From Duganella alba (GTDB lineage: Bacteria; Pseudomonadota; Gammaproteobacteria; Burkholderiales; Burkholderiaceae_D), in assembly GCF_009674495.1 (NCBI RefSeq), contig NZ_WKJN01000023.1:1-64000 (forward strand): a DNA stretch of 64,000 bases, in the 5' to 3' direction. How positions within the stretch are numbered: position 1 is the first letter of the stretch; every line of letters starts with the position of its first letter. The notes beneath the pieces were generated by a model, which ran no database searches, was not told the origin of the DNA, and worked only from the letters and a program-made list of their open reading frames with translations. This document shows, piece after piece, positions 33,069 through 41,251 of the stretch. Position numbers and translations under genes: made by a program.

Positions 33069-33455
33069 CTATTCAATTACCCAAAAAGCATCTGCATTGT
33101 CGCTCGGATTGGCGTAAGTGCCATCAGGATTTTGGCGCTGCTTTCGAATGAAGCGAATCGAAATTTTCGCCTTCTCCGGGCTAGGCCACTGATCGATGAC
33201 GTAAATACCGTCTGAAACTTGCCCGAGGTAGAAGGCTGCATGACTCCCCCTACTCCGGCCGGGCCAACGGCCATTCTCAAAATTCGCGATCGCTGTGCCT
33301 GGCGAGAGATCCTTATTCCCAAGCACCTTTGCTCCTTGTCGCCACATGTTGGCTGGCGGCGCGTTGGTGTAATGGCGAATTAAGGTAACGCACTCGAAAT
33401 CGCCAACTTTCGGCTGTTTATCGAGCGAGCGCGCTGCGGGATAGCGGTATGGCAT
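33069..33455 (-). CDS. BPSL0067-family NlpC/P60-like putative peptidoglycan amidase
   Basis: 128 residues without signal peptide, start ATG 33455 behind AGGAG. A candidate papain-like triad is Cys22 (in GDFECVTLIRHY), His72 (in GSHAAFYLG) and Asp88 (in VIDQW), in the order and spacing of small NlpC/P60 amidases such as type VI secretion (Tae) effectors. Lack of its own export signal plus an exported neighbour fits an effector/immunity pair. No T6SS genes are in the window, so this would be an orphan module. The family name is from memory. Confidence 0.7.
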   Translation of the reverse strand: MPYRYPAARSLDKQPKVGDFECVTLIRHYTNAPPANMWRQGAKVLGNKDLSPGTAIANFENGRWPGRSRGSHAAFYLGQVSDGIYVIDQWPSPEKAKISIRFIRKQRQNPDGTYANPSDNADAFWVIE

Positions 33456-33580
33456 AGTGATCTCCTGGGGACGGGAGATCATCTTGCCGCTGCGCCGCTG
33501 ATGCCTTATTGCTGCGGCTCACGCTCCAATAGCTAGCGGTGTGTTAAAAATCAAAGCATGAGCGATCAACAGAGGCTGCC

Positions 33581-34051
33581 ATGAAATTGATCAGCACTTC
33601 AGACTACACCGTTCGACTTGTCACGCCACCGAACGACAAGACAAATCCACAGTGTGAAGTCATGCTGAATGGAGCGCCAACAGGAACAATCGTCGACGGC
33701 GCCATTCTGGAAGCGGCGTTGAAGTGGCACGAGTACACACTGCTTTTTCTCACCGACGACATCCCATTTGAAGATGCCCTGAGAATTTATCTGCTCGACG
33801 AAAAATTCAACGTGATGGACTCCGCGCAAATAATGTGGATCTACGCAACCGGCATATTTTCACATCTTGATTTAAGCCAACCGGACGCGGTGAGCTTTCG
33901 CTTCTTCGCAGATCTCAATTGGACGCTCACGCTGCTTCCCGAGCGGGCCTTTGCACTGCCCATCATCTCAGATCCGCTGTCCGTGAGCCGTCCATTCAAG
34001 TTTTATCGCAGATTTCGAATATCCAACAAGCAGTCGCCGGACACCGATTAG
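33581..34051 (+). CDS. Hypothetical protein (156 aa)
   Basis: Starts MKLISTSDYTVRLVTPPND behind GAGG five bases upstream. No signal peptide; one hydrophobic stretch (AQIMWIYATGIF) too short and polar for a sure membrane helix. Predominantly beta/mixed and AT-richer than the core genes. Its stop overlaps the stop of the convergent TonB receptor by 4 bp. Not recognised; the neighbourhood (effector-like pair) hints at another accessory or immunity-type gene, which is only a guess. Confidence 0.7.
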   Translation: MKLISTSDYTVRLVTPPNDKTNPQCEVMLNGAPTGTIVDGAILEAALKWHEYTLLFLTDDIPFEDALRIYLLDEKFNVMDSAQIMWIYATGIFSHLDLSQPDAVSFRFFADLNWTLTLLPERAFALPIISDPLSVSRPFKFYRRFRISNKQSPDTD

Positions 34052-36816
34052 AACGCCGCCCGCAAGCCGAGACTCACGCGCCGTCCCACATCCTCCAGCG
34101 TCAGGAACTGGCTCTCGTTCAGCGCATACTCATGCGTGCGCGAGTTGGTGAGGTTGATGGCGTCGGCATACAGGGCCAGCGTTGGCGTCAGGTTGTAGCG
34201 CAGGCTGGCGTCGGTCTGGCCGTAGGCGGCGCGGGTGCGCGGTTGGGTGCTGCCGCCGCCGCAGTCCACCGAGAAGTGGTTGCGCCAGTTGTAACTCACG
34301 CGCGCCTGAAACGCGTTGTTCTCGTAGAACGCCGACGCGTTGTACGACTGCTTCGACAAGCCCGGATAGCCGCACGCCGGCGTGCTGCTGTCGACCTCGC
34401 GGCTGGCGGTCGCGTCGACGTAGGTGTAGTTGGCCGTCACGCCAAAGCCGCGCAGCCAGGCCACCGAGGTGTCGAACGCGTACTGCCCGGCGATCTCCAG
34501 GCCTTTGATCTTGCCCTTCTGCCCGTTGCGCACGCGGGTATCGTGGACGATTTCGTCGAACTGCGGAATCTTCATGTCCACCAGCCGCGTCTCCAGAAAG
34601 TCGGAGACGTTTTTCTGGAACACCGCCGCGCTGACGTAGTTGGTCTTCGACAGATACCATTCCCACGACAGGTCGTAGTTGTTGGACTTCATAGGCTTCA
34701 GGTAGGGATTGCCGCCGCCGGTCTGCACGTCGCCGTAGCGGCCGCCGTAGTAGTTGTCCACGCCCATCTGGTTCAGCGTCGGCCGCGTTTCGGTCTTGGA
34801 TGCGGCCAGGCGCAGCAGCATGTCCGACGTCAGATCAAACTTCACGTTGGCCGACGGCAGCACGCTGTTGTAGCTGTTGCTGACCGAGGTGGTGGTCATC
34901 GGTCCCCAATTGGAGATGAAGGTCGTGTCGTTCGGACTCTTGGTCGCCGACAGCAGCACGCGGCTGATGCCGGTGGAGGTCGACTGTACATGCACCACGC
35001 GCACGCCGGCATTGGCCGACCAGCCGCCGCCCTCCCATTTGCTGTCGACGAAGAAGCTCGATACCTTCTCCTTCACGCCCCACATCGACGGCAAGGTGTA
35101 GTCGATGGCCATCGGGCCGTTCGGGTACTTGCTGGTATCCAGGTACAGCGCGGGATCGTTGGATTGCGCCAGTGTCGAACGCTGGTTCAGATAGTTCATG
35201 TAGGCATACGGATCGAAGCTCAGATACGCACTCGGCACCTGCGCGCCGCCGCCCATGAAGTTGTCCATCGGCGTCACCGTGAACAGCGACGATGGCAGCG
35301 GCAGGTGGTAGCCGCTGTAGGTATTCCACGCATCGTTTTTCCACTCGGTGCGATCGACGCTGCGCTGCGAGTAGCTCAAGCCGGTGTCAACGCCCTTGAA
35401 GTAGCCGATGTCGTGGCCCCAGCCCAGTTGCAGGCGGCCTTCGGACAGCTTGTCGTGGTTGCGGATGTCGCCGTTGGAGACGGCATGCGCGCGCACCTTG
35501 TTGGGATCATCAATGCCATCGCCAAACACCAGCGACGGCGTACCGCCGAAGCTGAGGATGTCGCCGTTGGTCGGCACCATGCCGGCCACCACCCACATGT
35601 CCGGCGAGTACGAGGTGGTGCGCGAGGTCGAGACGTCGCCCTCCAGCTTCCACTCCGGCGCCAGCGCCCATTTCGAGTTCAGGCCGAACGCGCGCGTGAT
35701 CGACAGCCGGTCGCCGCCCTTGACGATCATGTCGTTGGAGTTGGCCTCGCCGAGCAGGCTGCCGGGACCGGACAGCGCCGGATTGTTGGCGTAGAACGCC
35801 GCGCCGGGACGCAGGAAGCTGGTCACCTGATTGTTCGAGTCATACTTCGCGCCCAGCAGTTGCGGATTGATCCAGTCGCTGAAGGCGATGACGTTGTTGC
35901 GCTGATCCAGCCGCGAATACAGGGCATCGGCGCTCAACTTCCACGTCGGCGACGGGTTGTATTGCACCGTCAAGTTGCCGACCAGCCGCTTGCGGCTTTC
36001 GTCCTCCTGCTGGTAGCCGAAGCTTTGCGGGATGTACAGCTTCCTGGTGGTGACGTCGGCCATGGTCAGGCCCCTGGAATTGAGGTCGCCGTTAATCAGC
36101 GACACGTCGCGGTAATTCCAGGCGTCGGTGATGGCCTTGTTCTGCTTGGAGTCGCGGTCGGTGTACGACATCGACGCCATCACGCCGAAGTTGCGCTGTT
36201 CGTTGGCGAACGAGTACATGCCGCTGATGTTGGGCGTCTTCTTCTCCGAATTGGAATCATACGATTCCGAGACGTTGACCACCGAGGTATGCCCCACCTT
36301 GCCCGACAGCGGCCGCGCGGTCTGGATATCCACCGTCGAACCGATGCCGCCCTCCGGCAGGAACGGCTGCGAGGTCTTGTACACCAGCGCTTTCGAGATC
36401 AGGTCGGACGACAGCAGGTCGAAGGAAAACTCGCGTCCGCCGGTGTCGCTGGTCAGCGTGCGGCCGTTGACCAGCACGTTGTTGAATTCCGGTCCCAGGC
36501 CGCGCACCGAGATGTAGCGCCCTTCGCCGCCATTGCGCTGAATCTGCACGCCGGTCACGCGTTGCAGCGATTCGGCGATGTTGGTGTCGGGGAACTTGCC
36601 GGCATCCTCGGCGGAGACGGCGTCGACCACACCATCCTGCAAACGCTTGGTGTTCAGCGACGAACTCAGCGATGCACGGATGCCGCTGACCACCACGGTG
36701 GGGCCAACTTCAAGCGGTTGATCTGGTGTTTGCGCCTGGGCGCCAAGGGCAAGCAGCAGGTCGGCGATGAGCGCCGCCAATATTTTTTGACGCGGTGAGG
36801 CCTGAGGTATAGCCAT
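34048..36816 (-). CDS. TonB-dependent outer-membrane receptor
   Basis: 922 residues with signal peptide (cleavage near GAQAQ). The plug domain (about 45-160) has VVVSGIRASLSSSLNTKR, AEDAGKFPDTNIAESLQRVTGVQIQRN and ISVRGLGPEFNNVLVNGR, the pattern of the large TonB-receptor subfamily taking up carbohydrates or other organics in environmental bacteria. The C-terminal barrel ends in aromatic Phe. No obvious TonB box motif can be named with certainty. There is no linked transporter, regulator or hydrolase, so the substrate is unknown. Confidence 0.93.
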   Translation of the reverse strand: MAIPQASPRQKILAALIADLLLALGAQAQTPDQPLEVGPTVVVSGIRASLSSSLNTKRLQDGVVDAVSAEDAGKFPDTNIAESLQRVTGVQIQRNGGEGRYISVRGLGPEFNNVLVNGRTLTSDTGGREFSFDLLSSDLISKALVYKTSQPFLPEGGIGSTVDIQTARPLSGKVGHTSVVNVSESYDSNSEKKTPNISGMYSFANEQRNFGVMASMSYTDRDSKQNKAITDAWNYRDVSLINGDLNSRGLTMADVTTRKLYIPQSFGYQQEDESRKRLVGNLTVQYNPSPTWKLSADALYSRLDQRNNVIAFSDWINPQLLGAKYDSNNQVTSFLRPGAAFYANNPALSGPGSLLGEANSNDMIVKGGDRLSITRAFGLNSKWALAPEWKLEGDVSTSRTTSYSPDMWVVAGMVPTNGDILSFGGTPSLVFGDGIDDPNKVRAHAVSNGDIRNHDKLSEGRLQLGWGHDIGYFKGVDTGLSYSQRSVDRTEWKNDAWNTYSGYHLPLPSSLFTVTPMDNFMGGGAQVPSAYLSFDPYAYMNYLNQRSTLAQSNDPALYLDTSKYPNGPMAIDYTLPSMWGVKEKVSSFFVDSKWEGGGWSANAGVRVVHVQSTSTGISRVLLSATKSPNDTTFISNWGPMTTTSVSNSYNSVLPSANVKFDLTSDMLLRLAASKTETRPTLNQMGVDNYYGGRYGDVQTGGGNPYLKPMKSNNYDLSWEWYLSKTNYVSAAVFQKNVSDFLETRLVDMKIPQFDEIVHDTRVRNGQKGKIKGLEIAGQYAFDTSVAWLRGFGVTANYTYVDATASREVDSSTPACGYPGLSKQSYNASAFYENNAFQARVSYNWRNHFSVDCGGGSTQPRTRAAYGQTDASLRYNLTPTLALYADAINLTNSRTHEYALNESQFLTLEDVGRRVSLGLRAAF

Positions 36817-36953
36817 GATGTTGTCTCCATTTTGTAAGTTTTATGAATGACATCGGTGCAGCCGGGTTCGATCTTACGCCCGGGATAACGATGTCAATCT
36901 ATTACTTCTTTACGAAATGGCATTCCAAAATGGTATAACTCGACCGCCTCCTG

Positions 36954-38123
36954 TTAGCGCAACGACACCGCGCTAGTGCGCACAGGCAACGGTCGTGGCA
37001 TGTGTACATCGCGCACCGCGAGGCGCTCGCCGACGAAATGGATCATGCGGCCCAGCGGCATTTCCACCCAGCGGTGGAAGGCGGCGCCAGCGACCAAGCT
37101 GGCGGACCAGGCGACCAGCATGCCCAGCAATTGCCACTCAGGTTCGGCCGGCGCAAAGCGGGTAAAGCCGGCGTTCACCAGCAGACACACCGGGAAGTGA
37201 ATCAGGAACACGGAGTACGAAATCTTGCCCATGCCGTGGATCGCGCTCCACGCGCGGCCGTCGGAGGTGGTCTTGATGCGGCCGAACAGGAACAGCGCAC
37301 ACGCCACCACCGCCGCCAGCGCGATACGGCTGCGGAATTCCAGTAGCAGGCCGGCCACCGCCGGCAGCAGCGCCATCATCATCAGCATCACGGCAACGCC
37401 CTGCTTGCGGCGCGGATCGCTGGCCCACCAGGCCATCAGGCCTAGGCCGTAGCTGCCGAAGAAGTATGGCGCCCAGTTGTCCCAGTCCGCATCGAGATTG
37501 AAGTACAACACCGACAGCGTGATGCCGGCCGCGATCACCACCGGCATCAGCCACGACACCTGGCGGTTGCCGGCAAAGCGGCCCACCGTCCACAGCAGCG
37601 CAACCATCAGCACGTACAGTTGGAAGTCGATGGCGACATACCAGGCGCCGGCCGACACCGAGGCATAGCCCAGCACGCCGTGCAGCAGCAGCGCGTGCGC
37701 GCTCAGCTGGCTCAAGGTGACAGGGGCGGAAATCGAATCGTGGGTCATCCACTCGGCGGCCCAGGAAGAAGCGACGGCGGCGATCAGGGTGGCAGCGAAG
37801 AATGGCGGCGCCAGCTTGGCGTAGCGGCGCCAGACGGCGCGCAGCGGATTGTCGTAGCCGGCGTGGCCCGACGGCGCCAGCGACTTGGCCGCCAGGAAGC
37901 CGCCGATCACCAGGAACACCTGGACGGCGATGCGCGCGCTGTTGCTGAGCCAATCGATCAGCGACGGGAACACCGTTCGCACGTGATCGGACATCGGGCC
38001 ATAGAAGGCCAGATGGTGCAAGACGATCAGCTGCGCTGCGCCTGCTTTCAACAGATTAATCAAACCAAACTGCGACGGGGCCGGTTTTTCCGTGCCATGC
38101 GTCGGGCCTGTAACTACTTTCAT
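36954..38123 (-). CDS. Acyltransferase family 3 (OafA/YrhL-like) membrane protein
   Basis: 389 residues with about ten transmembrane helices. The family signature NLLKAGAAQLIVLHHLAFYG near residue 25 contains the catalytic-type His pair; RIAVQVFLVIGGFLAAKSL follows. Such enzymes O-acylate sugars of surface polysaccharides or other exported glycans. No polysaccharide genes lie nearby, so the acceptor is unknown. Transcribed away from the small membrane protein genes across 158 bp. Confidence 0.88.
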   Translation of the reverse strand: MKVVTGPTHGTEKPAPSQFGLINLLKAGAAQLIVLHHLAFYGPMSDHVRTVFPSLIDWLSNSARIAVQVFLVIGGFLAAKSLAPSGHAGYDNPLRAVWRRYAKLAPPFFAATLIAAVASSWAAEWMTHDSISAPVTLSQLSAHALLLHGVLGYASVSAGAWYVAIDFQLYVLMVALLWTVGRFAGNRQVSWLMPVVIAAGITLSVLYFNLDADWDNWAPYFFGSYGLGLMAWWASDPRRKQGVAVMLMMMALLPAVAGLLLEFRSRIALAAVVACALFLFGRIKTTSDGRAWSAIHGMGKISYSVFLIHFPVCLLVNAGFTRFAPAEPEWQLLGMLVAWSASLVAGAAFHRWVEMPLGRMIHFVGERLAVRDVHMPRPLPVRTSAVSLR

Positions 38124-38281
38124 TACTCTTCCTTGCTCGCAATTTCCGCTTTAAAACGGCTTATTTTTATGGCAGGCCGATATGATAGCTGAGGTTGCTT
38201 GTTTAGTGTCGCACTAAACAAATGATTACGCGATTGATCTAGCCCGTATAGCACGCAAAATGGCCGTGCTAGCTTGGTGGC

Positions 38282-38722
38282 ATGCTCACTTCCTACCTCG
38301 CCCAATTACAAAGCAACCCCGGCTGGGTCGCCATCAATGTGTTGGTGCCCGTGCTGTTGCCGTTCGTCGTTATCGTCGCAGTGGCGGTCGCCACTGGCGG
38401 GTGGCGCGACTTCGTGCAGATGTTCACGAAATCAATCGACGGCGGTCAGCTGTTCTGGGTTGCGCTGGGCTTACTGGCATCGACAGGATATGAGGCGTTT
38501 ACAGCTTATGGATGCGATACGGAACAGCAGGAATACCTGTCCTGGGTGCTTGGACTTTGCGTGGTTGGGGCTTTTTTCTGCTCGATATACATCGCTTTGA
38601 ACACAATTCAGACCGCGCAAAAACAAAAGATCCGGAAAACCGTCATATTAATTTCTGTGCTGATGACGGCGACTATGTGCTACTGCTATCCGTTCATTCA
38701 TTTCAAACTACCCCGGTGCTAA
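38282..38722 (+). CDS. Hypothetical membrane protein (146 aa)
   Basis: Four predicted transmembrane segments: about residues 18-38, 58-74, 86-106 and 118-137. Short loops, a short Lys/Arg-rich loop after the third helix (QKQKIRK), and no conserved enzymatic motif. The ATG lacks a strong ribosome site. A tiny membrane-protein gene with an excellent ribosome site follows 30 bp later, so they may form one transcript. Not assigned to a family. Confidence 0.65.
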   Translation: MLTSYLAQLQSNPGWVAINVLVPVLLPFVVIVAVAVATGGWRDFVQMFTKSIDGGQLFWVALGLLASTGYEAFTAYGCDTEQQEYLSWVLGLCVVGAFFCSIYIALNTIQTAQKQKIRKTVILISVLMTATMCYCYPFIHFKLPRC

Positions 38723-38752
38723 ACTGGACTATGCAGTTACAGGAGGTTTCTC

Positions 38753-38875
38753 ATGAAGAAGTTTCTCAAAAAACTCATCCTGAGCGACAAGTTCAACGAC
38801 ACCCTGGCCTATATTGTCGGCGCGGTGATGCTGATAGGCTTTCTTGGCCTGATTATTCTTGCTCCGCGTTCCTGA
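38753..38875 (+). CDS. Tiny membrane protein (40 aa)
   Basis: Reads MKKFLKKLILSDKFND then one transmembrane helix (about residues 18-36, AYIVGAVMLIGFLGLIILA) and ends APRS. The ribosome site is nearly perfect: AGGAGG six bases before the ATG. Positive N-terminus and single helix suggest an N-in small membrane protein, perhaps a regulator or partner of the upstream membrane protein. Size and ribosome site make a real gene likely; no family known to me. Confidence 0.65.
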   Translation: MKKFLKKLILSDKFNDTLAYIVGAVMLIGFLGLIILAPRS

Positions 38876-38879
38876 TGAC

Positions 38880-38908
38880 TTGAATTCTGTCGCGGCAACC
38901 AGTACAAT
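38880..38908 (+). promoter_or_regulatory. Promoter of the third tRNA-Lys gene
   Basis: TTGAAT (38880-38885), 17-bp spacer, TACAAT (38903-38908), 10 bp before the tRNA. Confidence 0.7.
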
Positions 38909-38918
38909 TCCGGCCCTT

Positions 38919-38994
38919 GGGTCGTTAGCTCAGCTGGTAGAGCAGCGGACTTTTAATCCGTTGGTCGCAGGTTCGAATCCCGCACGGCCTACCA
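38919..38994 (+). tRNA. tRNA-Lys (anticodon UUU), copy 3
   Basis: Identical over 76 nt to the two copies at 27 kb. Ten bases after CCA it still matches the flank of the fragment at 31534-31581 (AAGATTT), unlike copy 2 (AAGAATA). Confidence 0.97.
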
Positions 38995-39003
38995 AGATTT
39001 GTC

Positions 39004-39030
39004 AAAAAGCCACCTTCGGGTGGCTTTTTT
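39004..39030. terminator. UUCG-capped terminator behind tRNA-Lys copy 3
   Basis: AAAAAGCCACC, TTCG loop, GGTGGC and T6. The A-tract on the left makes it usable by the convergent minus-strand genes too. Confidence 0.9.
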
Positions 39031-39040
39031 GTTGGTCCAA

Positions 39041-39139
39041 TCAACGGAATTTCTTGCGCGCCGAGGTGTCCAGGTGATGCCGGTCAATATTGACCGCACC
39101 CAGCACCCGGTCGCACAAGGGGCAGTGTTCCTCGTCCAT
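39041..39139 (-). CDS. Mini zinc-binding protein, truncated HNH-like (32 aa)
   Basis: Starts 2 bp after the helicase stop and reads MDEEHCPLCDRVLGAVNIDRHHLDTSARKKFR. Cys6/Cys9 and the DRHHL block look like the beginning of small HNH-nuclease proteins, which normally continue well past the HH pair. Here the reading ends nine residues later next to the tRNA terminator, so the catalytic remainder is missing. Either a degenerate gene or a zinc-knuckle micropeptide coupled to the helicase. No own ribosome site. Confidence 0.45.
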   Translation of the reverse strand: MDEEHCPLCDRVLGAVNIDRHHLDTSARKKFR

Positions 39140-39141
39140 GG

Positions 39142-41112
39142 CTAGCGGCGGAACTTGCGCGGCTGGCGTTTGCGCGCCGCCGAGTTCTGCTCCTGCAGGA
39201 TCGCATCCACGCGCTCCGACGCTTCGCGCGACAGGCGCTGCGCCAGTTCGGTGTCAGGGAAGAATTCCGGCTGGCGGTAGGCCAGCCAGGCGTAGGCCGA
39301 GTACAGCCGGCACGCATCCTCCACCTCCTGCAGGTTCATGTAGTGCAGTGGCCGGTCGCTGGACTTCAGCTGCGTGACCTTCTTGTGCGCCAGCGATTTG
39401 GCCCAGCTTTCCCACGCATGCTGCAGCGACGGCACCTTGGACGAAATCGGCACCAGCGACAGTGCAAACTTCTCCGCCACCGTCAGTTCCAGCGTATCGA
39501 GCCAGGCCGCGCGCTCGAACTGGTCCTCGGTAATGCGCGGATAGAAGAAACCATCCGGCACGTCAATATTGTGGACGAAACGCTTCAACAGCTTGGCCAG
39601 CGCGTGCTCATGCGTCACCGACGAAATGCGGTGCAGATGCTCCAATGTCGGCGCCACGGCAAAGCCGGTGGTCTTCAGCGGCACCGGTTTCTCGCGCAGC
39701 AGCGAGCGCATCACATTGTGCGTCTCGTTGTCGTAGCCGGCCACCAGGCCTTCCTCGTGCACGCCAAAGCGCCCTGCCCGGCCGGCGATCTGGCGCGCCA
39801 GCGCGGCCGGAATCTCTTCCTCTTCGTAGCCGTTGTACTTGACGGTGGTGGTCATCACCACGCGCGCGATCGGCATGTTCAGGCCCATGGCGATGGCGTC
39901 GGTGCCCACCACCACATCGGCCGCGCCTTCGCGGAAACGCTGGGCCTGCGCGCGCCGCACCTCCGGCGACAGATTGCCATAGACAGTGGCCACAGACAGG
40001 CCCATCTCGGTCACCATGTCGCGCCACATCAGCACTTCGCGGCGCGAGAAGCAGATCACCGCGTCGCCGCGCCGCAGATTGCTCAACTTGCGCACGGCGG
40101 TCGGTTCCACCGACAGCGGCCCCTTGCGCTTGAGGATGTGCACTTCCAGCTCGCACTCCAGGCGCGCCGCCAGCACCTCGATGGCGCGCCGCGCTTCCGG
40201 CGCACCGACCAGGTAGACGATGCGCGCCGGCGCGCCGCACACGGCGGCGGTCCAGGCGGCGCCACGGTCGCGGTCCGCCAGCATCTGGATTTCATCGATC
40301 ACGGCCACATCGACCGGCGTGCGGGTATCCAGCATCTCCACCGTGCTGGCGACGTGGGTCGCGCCCGCCACCAGACGGCGCTCCTCGCCGGTGACCAGGC
40401 TGACCTTCAGCGGCTGGCCGTGCTGTTCCATGTCCTGCAAGCGCTCATAGTTCTCCCGCGCCAGCAGGCGCAGCGGCGCCAGGTAGACGCCGCTTGGCGC
40501 CTTGGCCAGCGCCTCGATCGCCTGGTGGGTCTTGCCGGAATTGGTTGGCCCCAGCACCGCGATGAACTTGCGCTTGATGCGACGCGCAACGTCGAACGAG
40601 GCCGGATACTCGGCCAGGTTAATGCTCTGGCGCGTGCGTTCGGCGTGCTGCTCCTCCATGTCGCGCTCGACGGCGTGTTCCAGCCGCTGGCGGATGCGGT
40701 CGAACACCATGCCGGCCGGCTCGGCGATCTGCATCTCGTTCAGGGCCAGCAGGAACGGCTCGGCGTCCATGTCGCAATCGTCGCAGGCATCGATCAGTTC
40801 CTGCGCGAAGGCGTCGACGTAGCCGTGCAGCTCGGCCGCCACCGCCTCGCTGGCGCGCTCGCGCAGCAGGGCGGAACGGGCGTCATCATCCATTTTGCGC
40901 CACTTGGACGACTTGGCCAGAATGCCCTGCGCCGGCACCAGGTCATACGGCACGCTCCGGCCGCCGTACTCGACCTCGCCGCTGATGCGTAGGAACACCC
41001 GGCCCTCGGCCTTGGCCAGCACGATGCCGCGCGCCGTCAGACCGAGTTGACGCATCAGGTCGTCGTCTTCGGCCGGATCGCCGTCGGCAGCAGGATGGGA
41101 TGGTAGTGTCAT
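39142..41112 (-). CDS. SUV3-like ATP-dependent RNA helicase
   Basis: 656 residues from ATG 41112; an upstream in-frame start would overlap the divergent yigZ leader. The Ski2-like/SUV3 helicase core has Walker A GPTNSGKT (188-195), motif Ia YLAPLRLLARENYERL, motif II DEIQ (AVIDEIQML), and motifs V/VI in ATDAIAMGLNMP-like VGTDAIAMGLNMP and QIAGRAGRFG. A C-terminal SUV3 domain follows. The mitochondrial homologue unwinds RNA with a 3'-5' exonuclease; the bacterial role in RNA turnover is less studied. The C-terminus is very basic (ARKRQPRKFRR). Confidence 0.9.
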   Translation of the reverse strand: MTLPSHPAADGDPAEDDDLMRQLGLTARGIVLAKAEGRVFLRISGEVEYGGRSVPYDLVPAQGILAKSSKWRKMDDDARSALLRERASEAVAAELHGYVDAFAQELIDACDDCDMDAEPFLLALNEMQIAEPAGMVFDRIRQRLEHAVERDMEEQHAERTRQSINLAEYPASFDVARRIKRKFIAVLGPTNSGKTHQAIEALAKAPSGVYLAPLRLLARENYERLQDMEQHGQPLKVSLVTGEERRLVAGATHVASTVEMLDTRTPVDVAVIDEIQMLADRDRGAAWTAAVCGAPARIVYLVGAPEARRAIEVLAARLECELEVHILKRKGPLSVEPTAVRKLSNLRRGDAVICFSRREVLMWRDMVTEMGLSVATVYGNLSPEVRRAQAQRFREGAADVVVGTDAIAMGLNMPIARVVMTTTVKYNGYEEEEIPAALARQIAGRAGRFGVHEEGLVAGYDNETHNVMRSLLREKPVPLKTTGFAVAPTLEHLHRISSVTHEHALAKLLKRFVHNIDVPDGFFYPRITEDQFERAAWLDTLELTVAEKFALSLVPISSKVPSLQHAWESWAKSLAHKKVTQLKSSDRPLHYMNLQEVEDACRLYSAYAWLAYRQPEFFPDTELAQRLSREASERVDAILQEQNSAARKRQPRKFRR

Positions 41113-41251
41113 GGGACGTGTCAGATAGGTGGACTCGGCCCGGATTATAACGCGCCGGGCAGTATGTTCCGGGTCGCCGGCGTGGCGTTCGCGTATGATT
41201 TCTGGCACCATATGCCGGTTTTATATCGCGGTATCACCAGAAATTTCCCTC

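Noticed and set aside
32619..33455. Classical type II toxin-antitoxin pair
   Set aside because: The partner has a signal peptide and disulfide-type cysteines, so it acts in the periplasm; an amidase effector/immunity reading fits better.
33919..36798. 959-codon open frame opposite the TonB receptor
   Set aside because: No ribosome site, composition of an antisense frame, and the receptor on the other strand has plug, barrel and terminal Phe.
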